Assembly: GCA_026770585.1 (NCBI GenBank)
Contig: MU646383.1
Location: forward strand, 217,718-233,187
Direction of reading: 5' to 3'
Source: Baffinella frigidus
Lineage: Eukaryota; Cryptophyceae; Cryptomonadales; Baffinellaceae
Length of the DNA: 15,470 nt
In this document: positions 7,201-12,500 of the stretch, piece after piece
Layout of the letters: every line of letters begins with the position of its first letter
Numbering within the stretch: position 1 is the first letter of the stretch
Position numbers and translations under genes: made by a program
Notes under the pieces: model-generated
What the model was told of the DNA's origin: nothing
The model's database searches: none
What the model saw: the letters and a program-made list of their open reading frames with translations, nothing else

Positions 7201-9272
7201 AAGGTGCAGGCTCCTGACCTAACCTCCCGCGAGTCACTAGACACAATGGTCCACGGATTCCTTGGACCAGAAATGGTGCAGGCTCCAACCCTGTCCTCCG
7301 CGACTTGACAAAACACGGACCAGGCCCAGTCAAGGCACCTGGGAGAGGTTGATGAAGGAGATGGCCGTGGAGGCCCAGAGGAGGACGAGGGGGTCGTCGA
7401 CAGCGAGGAGCCCCAGAACGCACACGGGGGCCGTCGACTGGCAGATCTTGTAGATGTTGTTGCTCACCTGCAACGCACCACCTCCTCAGTGGGAGCAAAT
7501 CCTCGTTGACGCGTCGCCTGGTTTGCACCACAGGTCACCGGATTTCGGCGACCTCCACTTGAGATCAGAGGGACTGAGAACGGTGATTTCCCCCCGCTTT
7601 GAGGGCTGGTGGCACCGATTCAAGTGACAGAAAGCACAGGGGCGCGGTCGACTGGCAGATCGTGTAGATGTCGTTGCTCACCTGCGAGGAACCGCCTTAA
7701 TAATGAGCCTTACTAACGTGTTGGTAAGGCTCATTATCAAGGCTCACAGCCTTTTGTATCAGTCGAATCAAGGCGTAAGGGCCTATACAGGACCTATATC
7801 GAGAGTAACAAAGAACACGAGGAAGACCACCTGCGAGGAACCGCGCCCGTGTTATTAAGGCTCATTATCAAGGCTCATAGCGTTTTGTATCACTGAACTC
7901 AAGGCGTATGGGCTTATCTAGGACCAATATCAAGAGCGAATGAAGAAGAAGAAGAAGAAGAAGATCACCTGCACGGAGCCGATTCAGGTCACCCAGGGGG
8001 GGCGGGGGGACGGGGGGGAAGATTAAGGGGGCGAATTGGGGGGGCGGAGTGCGCCGCGGATAAAGGGGAGGCATACCACTCGAGGCTAGAAATGTGACTA
8101 TTTTAAAACATGCGTTCTTTTACAAGTGAAGGGGAACAAGTATGCAGTAGGTATGTAGTGATTTTCACACAAATAGGGGCGTTTGGCCACGTATCTGACA
8201 GAAATTTGTTAGATACGTGACCAAGCCTGCCCGTGACTGGTACTAAATTTAACAACCCCGCATTTAAAATGCTCCCCTTTCCAGCCTCGAGTGGTACAGG
8301 GGCCAGCCAGCCGCCTGGGTGCAAACGCCGTGCACCATTTTTCGCAACACGACGCTCTTGCTCGTCCATCGTCACGCGAAGAGGGCGTCGCATGGATGTG
8401 AGAGACGCAAGGACAGCTGGGGAGAGGGGGCGCAGAGAGGTTCCTCCGTGTCGGTAGGCTTACCAAATACAGCATATGTAGGGGGTGGTTCCGTGTTGGG
8501 CCAACCTGGCGGTGCGTGATGGTCCAGGGAAGTTCGTGGTGCCCCTGGAACGCCTCAATCTGCGCCCCAACGCCTCTCAGCACCCAGCCGCAGGAATGTC
8601 TTGCCCAGAGATCAGCCAGTCATTGTCCCGCGGATATAGTTGCCATTGCTCGAGCCATCACCGCACGTTGACCCCTCGTCCGGATCTGGCAAAAAGTGCT
8701 GGGAGTTTCGGCGAGCGACTCGGGGAGATAGGGTGGTCAAGGTCGCTGTGGGGCTGTAGGGGTACCTGGGTGCCGAAGACGGGGGTCTTGGCAGTGCCGT
8801 AGTTGTCCATGGACCAGTGGTAGATGCCACTGCCGACATCTGCGAACTCATACCCCACCAGGATGGCCGCGAGCGCCTCGAGCCCCACCACGATGTTCGT
8901 GTCCGGGAGCAGGAAGACGCCCTTCAGGAAGAGAGCCGCAAGCAACGCGAACGAACCGTACACGATTTTGCGCTGCTCATCCGTGCTTTCCAGCATGTCG
9001 CCTTCCACCAGCGGCTTGAAGTAATCCGTGACCTTCCCCCCGACCGCCGCCGCCACCTCAGTCTCCCCCACAAGCGCTGCCTTCAGCTCCAACTTGCCCG
9101 CGCGCAACCGCGTGCCTGCTCGCTGCGCCCCACCCGGTGCCCAGCCACCACCAGCCTGCATGCTGACTGCCGGCCGCAGGCGCGCAGGGGACACCGAGAC
9201 CCCCGGCGCGAACGCCTCGGTGCAGTGAGCCGCAGCCGCGGCGCAGATCATCCCAAGCACTGCTCGCCCCAT
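4236..9272 (-). CDS. FAD4: FAD4-like plastid fatty acid desaturase, six exons, complete
   Basis: Exons in coding order: 9272-8766, 8559-8506, 7467-7339, 5821-5712, 4710-4623, 4319-4236. All phases agree (0, 0, 0, CG|G, 0), giving 323 codons, about the length of plant FAD4 precursors. Family role: introduces the trans-3 double bond into palmitate on plastid phosphatidylglycerol. Seen: signal peptide 1-20, then Phe21-Ala-Pro and an Arg/Ala-rich transit region to about 60; membrane segments near 103-122 and 127-144; ADVGSGIYHW 144-153; DNYG 156-159; EAFQGHH 171-177; PWTITHRQ 180-187; HKWSH 233-237; SRKTHLLHHR 258-267; NYCIVSG 273-279. These are the His clusters of the Kua/TMEM189/FAD4 family. 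NYCIVSG favours FAD4; HKWSH is more like PEDS1/Kua. The start at 9272 has a good context (A at -3, G at +4); an ATG 26 codons upstream would bury the signal peptide. The last exon may instead splice at CAG|GTCCAT (GT at 4259-4258). Confidence 0.9.
4320..4445 (-). repeat. Telomere-like block in FAD4 intron 5, abutting the last acceptor
   Basis: On the coding (-) strand this reads CCCCAAACC, CCCTACA and CCCAAAAC variants and runs into acceptor cactccag at 4320. As in the other genes, the C-rich strand is the sense strand. Confidence 0.8.
4467..4508 (-). repeat. Partial copy of FAD4 exon 5 (3' half plus donor)
   Basis: On - it reads PLDNVGLFRALA then TAG, compared with PLDNIGFFRALEQ in the real exon, and keeps the GTCT donor. 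It lies downstream of the intact exon in intron 5; diverged. Confidence 0.8.
4803..4848 (-). repeat. Partial copy of FAD4 exon 5 (5' half plus acceptor)
   Basis: CAG acceptor followed by codons for APFDGNYCIVSGHCNG, then divergence. Lies in intron 4 upstream of the intact exon. A truncated piece of the same unit (GTTGCAGTGTCCCGAC on +) is at about 4785-4800. Confidence 0.85.
4974..5017 (-). repeat. Second partial copy of FAD4 exon 5 (5' half plus acceptor)
   Basis: CAG acceptor then APFDGNCCIVSGHCNG; Tyr to Cys relative to the real exon. Copies recur about every 170 bp with the intron between them (CCACTACCATCTTCCAAAGC and its relative near 4766), showing a tandem duplication. Confidence 0.85.
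5331..5776. repeat. Tandem duplication, unit about 222 bp, carrying FAD4 exon 4 sequence
   Basis: Units 5331-5552 and 5553-5776 are nearly identical: GATCGACGGGGGATATTTCG, a GGGAAAGGGAGCAGGGTCTA block, a T-rich TTTTTCGTTTTTCG tract, then codons of exon 4. The breakpoint is inside exon 4 at its TGGATC codons. Confidence 0.9.
5488..5552 (-). repeat. Partial copy of FAD4 exon 4 (3' half plus donor)
   Basis: Encodes WINFLQENQLIVSRKTHLLHH and retains the donor CG|GTTCGC, as in the real exon (5821-5712). No acceptor lies directly before it. It is inside intron 4, downstream of the intact exon. Confidence 0.9.
5844..5918 (-). repeat. TGCTGAC array upstream of FAD4 exon 4
   Basis: On + GTCAGC recurs seven times in about 75 bp; on the coding strand each reads GCTGAC, matching the yUnAy branch-point form. 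The nearest candidate A lies about 23 nt from the exon 4 acceptor (CAG at 5824-5822), a normal branch distance. More copies lie at about 6004 and 6185-6200. Confidence 0.6.
6132..6176. repeat. CCTAGG-rich dispersed repeat core
   Basis: CCCTACCGTAGGG followed by CCCTAGGACCTGCCTAGG and ACCTCTAGGGGG. The same core occurs at 6718-6765 and within the MITE at 12842-12942; here the terminal repeats are missing. Confidence 0.7.
6535..6556 (+). repeat. 22-nt reversed fragment of FAD4 exon 5 in intron 3
   Basis: Identical over 22 nt to the exon 5 segment encoding GFFRALE, but on the opposite strand to the gene. It sits between two copies of TCCTTGCACCAGAAACGG. Confidence 0.8.
6631..6708 (-). repeat. 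Partial copy of FAD4 exon 3 (3' half plus donor), outer
   Basis: On - it ends CTCTCCCAG|GTGCC as in the real exon. It contains an extra internal duplication (CTGGGAGAGG twice on +). Lies in intron 3, downstream of the intact exon. Confidence 0.82.
6718..6790. repeat. CCTAGG-rich repeat core, second intronic copy
   Basis: Nearly identical to 6132-6176 over its first 45 bases, then a GGTCCTTAAGACC palindrome and CTCACGGGATA, possibly a decayed terminal repeat of the TCCCTTAAGTGGC family. Confidence 0.65.
7044..7106 (-). repeat. Partial copy of FAD4 exon 3 (3' half plus donor), inner
   Basis: Encodes VDDPLVLLWASTAISFINLS with one synonymous or near-synonymous change, and keeps CAG|GTGCC. The intron flank in 7150-7330 is also duplicated at 6440-6630. 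Confidence 0.87.
7628..7681 (-). repeat. Partial copy of FAD4 exon 3 (5' half plus acceptor)
   Basis: CAG acceptor then VSNDIYTICQSTAPLCFL, against VSNNIYKICQSTAPVCVL in the real exon; then divergence. Lies in intron 2, upstream of the intact exon. Confidence 0.87.
7680..7985. repeat. Tandem repeat, unit about 145 bp, in FAD4 intron 2
   Basis: Units begin ACCTGCGAGGAACCGC (7680, 7828) and contain AAGGCTCATTATCAAGGCTC and TTTTGTATCA; a third start occurs at about 7968 (CACCTGCACGGAGCC). On the coding strand each junction reads CGCAG|GTG or TGCAG|GTG, an acceptor-like sequence. The first unit has a 20-bp hairpin (7694-7713 with 7724-7743, one mismatch). Confidence 0.8.
8076..8294. mobile_element. 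MITE with CCACTCGAGGCT terminal repeats, copy 1 (FAD4 intron 2)
   Basis: A 219-bp element with inverted ends CCACTCGAGGCTAGAA / CCACTCGAGGCTGGAA, flanked by TA (8074-8075, 8295-8296). An internal hairpin GGCCACGTATCT...AGATACGTGACC lies in the middle. It is AT-richer than its surroundings. Non-coding. Confidence 0.85.
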
Positions 9273-9550
9273 TGTTTCGATGGAACTCGGCACGTAAGGA
9301 GCAGGCGCCGTTCGCGTCCTTGAATGTCGATACACAAACTGAAGAAGCATTTCATTTCATTTTTGGAGCCGTTTGTTCGTTCTTGGAGCCGTTTGTCAAC
9401 TTTTGGACGAGATGTCCCCGGGCTCTTCGAAAAACCTAAAGAAATTGACTTCTGAAATGGCCCCTCTCCAATCCTTTGTGTGGAGGCTCTGCTCAGAGGC
9501 AAATTTGGAAGGGAGGAGGAGAGATTGGGAAGGGAGGAGGAGAGAGAGGC
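9273..9550. promoter_or_regulatory. Shared upstream region of divergent FAD4-like and ABC genes
   Basis: The 278 bp between the two start codons (9272 on -, 9551 on +) must hold both 5' untranslated regions and core promoters unless further 5' exons exist. Seen: the direct repeat TTGGAGCCGTTTGT (about 9365 and 9384), an ATTTCATTTC repeat, and a tandem GGAAGGGAGGAGGAGAGA purine tract at 9509-9547 just before the ABC start. No clear TATA box. Confidence 0.55.
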
Positions 9551-12500
9551 ATGCGCCGTCTCACGCGCGTGATCAACCATGGGAGCTCCGCGCGGGCGGG
9601 GGTGGCCGTGTGGCACTCGACGCTACGTGCTGGTGTCTTTCGTACCGGGGTTGTCAGCAAGGGCTGGTCAAACCTGAGTGCATCCTCGCGTCCTGGCGGC
9701 CCTCCGGCGGTGCTGCTGCCAAGAGCAGCGTGGCATGCCGGTCGGTGCCCGCACCCGCACCCCCAAACATTCATCGAACGAATTGCAACGCGGCACTCCG
9801 TCTCATCGAAACTCTGAACCTGGTCCTTTAGGTTCTCAGGCGGGCATCTCAACTGGTTCTGTAGACGGCGCTGCCCCTGTTTCCGGTGGAAACTCAGCGA
9901 CAGGAAACACCAGATCGAGCTGTTATCGTTCCCGGAAACCAGCCTTGTTTCCGGGGAAAAGCCCCCCCCAGCGCTGCACCCGGTCTAACTCTCCCTCTCC
10001 ACTTGCAGGCCCTCTTCTGGTGCGGCACGAACACACGAAACCCAACGCCCCCATCGACCCGTCGCAGCGCAAAGAGAGCGATGCCGGTCCCGCATCGCAG
10101 GACGCGACATTGCAGGCCGGAGACGCAGGGCCAAAGGAATGGATAACTGCGAAGGACCCGGAGCTAACGACAGGGCAGGAACTCAGCGTCATATGGAAAC
10201 AGTCCGGAAAGGTGCTGCACGAGTCGCTGATCACGCCGCTGTTTGGCGCGCGCGGGGGCGGCAAGGAGGAGAAGGACGGGACGAAGAGCGAGCTGGGCAA
10301 GGGCGAGGTGGCGTCCGTGAAAATAGAAAAAAAAGCGACCATCTGGCGCGTCATCTCTCTGGTCTGATCCAGCACCCGTTTCTGCTGTGGCACCGTTTAT
10401 CTTGGGGTGAAGTTTTATCCGCTTCGAACTGATCCTCTTGTAGAGCTGGTCTCTCATGAGTTGACACTTTTCGGACCTCGAAAAACTTCCAAACTTCCAA
10501 ACTCTTTTAGTCAACTTGCCTGAAATTTACTACAGCGAAATTATAAGAAATTTACGCTGTGGTAAATTTCGTACGAGTTGACTAAAAGAGTTTGAAAGTT
10601 GAGAAGTTTTTCGAGGTCCGAAAAGTGTCAACTCATCAGAGACCAGCTCTAGGTGGGATACACACTGATGTATATCCAGGGTGGATATCCACTGATGATA
10701 CACACGATATTTGAATGTGCGAGAGGTTGGCAGCGCAGGAGAGAGAGAGGATCACTTGCGATTTCATATGACAACGGTTTTAATTTAAAACTTCTGGGCA
10801 ATGATGTTTACCACACAGCATGATTTTTATTAGTAATATTAAAGAATTCGTGTAGTAATTTTCATTGATTCCGAAGGTTTTAAATTAAAACCGTTTTCAT
10901 GTGCGATTGCTCGCTCGCAGGGCAACTCGCTGCGGTGTGCTCAATACGCGAGAAGTGGGTGAGTGCGTAAGTTCATGAGTGAGTGAGTAAGGTCTGTGAG
11001 TGAGTGAGTGAGTAAGTTCAGTGAGTGAGTGAGAAAGGTCTGTGAGTGAGTGAGTAAGGTCTGTGAGTGAGTGCTTGAGTAAGTTCAGTGAGTGAGTGAG
11101 TGAGTCAGTTCGGTGAGTGCGTAAGTTCATGAGTTCAGTGGGTGAGTGAGTGAGTGAGTAAGTTCTGTGAGTGAGTGAGTGAGTGAGTGAGTTCAGTGAG
11201 TGAGTGTTTGAGTAAGTTCAGTGAGTGAGTGAGTGAGTGAGTTCAGTGAGTGAGTGCGTGAGTAAGTTCTGTGAGTGATTGGGTGAGCAAGTTCAGTGAG
11301 TGAGTGAGTGAGTAAGTTCAGTGAGTGATCGAGTGAGTGAGTTCAGTGAGTGAGTGCTTGAGCAAGTTCAGTGAGTGAGTGCTTGAGTAAGTTCTAGCTC
11401 TTCCCCAGTTGATTCGGGCTCACCATCGATTCGCCCCCCCCGAAATTTTACGGGCAATTTTCATAGGGGGGTGTCAAAATTTACCTGTAAAATTGGGGGG
11501 AGCGGCGAATTTATGGGGATTTGGGCTCACCATCACCCCAAGTGGGACAGAGCTAGAAGTTCAGTGAGTGACTGAGTGAGTAATTTCTGTGAGTGATTGA
11601 GTGAGTGAGTTCAGTGAGTGAGTGCTTGAGTAAGTAAGTTCTGTGAGTGATTGAGTTAGTGAGTTCAGTGAGTGAGTGCTTGAGCAAGTTCAGTGAGTGA
11701 GTGAGTGAGTGAGTAAGTTCATCCATCGCGTACGAGAGTTTTGACCAGCTACGAACCACCCCTGTACGAAACAATAAACTAGGAGACATGCCTCAGGTTG
11801 GGCCAGAGAGGAAGCTGCTGGTGTTGGCAATGGCCACGACTCTCATCACCACCCCCGCCACCCTCTTCTTCCCGGTTCTCCCTCCATCCCCATCAACCCC
11901 CCCCCCCCTCTCCATCACCCCCCCCCTTCCATCCCACCTTCTCACTCGCATCCTCTTTTTGACTGCTTTTTCGTTTGCATTTCTTTCTTCCGCCAACCTG
12001 TGCCTAATGTTCACACCAACATCTCACATGTTTCCCTCCTCAAGAAGGCTACCCACTCGAGGCTAGAAGTGTGACTATTTTAAAACAGAGCTTCTTTTAC
12101 AAGTGAAGGGGGAAAAGAAATGTGTAGTAATTTTCATTCAAAAGGGGGCATTTGGTCACGTAGCTTAAGTTATAACTTGAGCTACGTGACCAAGCATGCC
12201 CGTGACTGGTACTAAATTTAACAACCCCACATTTAAAGTACTCCATCTTCCAGCCTCGAGTGGACGGTGGCCCTAGGTCCCCAGGTATCCGGGGGGGGCA
12301 CGTGAACGCACCCAATGCACATCTCCAGAAACGGATCCAATTCCGGTTGGAAAGTGTACCCCCAAGCCTTTTGAGCGGTGTGCCGCACAGTCGCTCCCTC
12401 GCTGAAACGTGACTAATCCTGGACATTATGGCTAGGACGAGTGGAAACTCCCGCAATTTCCATCAGTTTCCACATAACTTAGCCGGGATAGCTTAGTCAC

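Noticed and set aside
8817-9323. 168-codon + strand frame opposite FAD4 exon 1
   Set aside because: Shadow of the - strand exon, which has clear family motifs and splice junctions.
9476-9817. 113-codon + strand frame as a stand-alone protein starting at 9476
   Set aside because: The part before 9551 is translation of a purine tract. The Arg-rich presequence begins at 9551 and the frame must splice to 10009 to join the ABC domain.
10897-11789. Leu-Thr-His-Ser repeat proteins, or a CRISPR-like array, in the GTGA region
   Set aside because: A short-unit minisatellite with no unique spacers; the frames arise from the repeat and it sits inside an intron.
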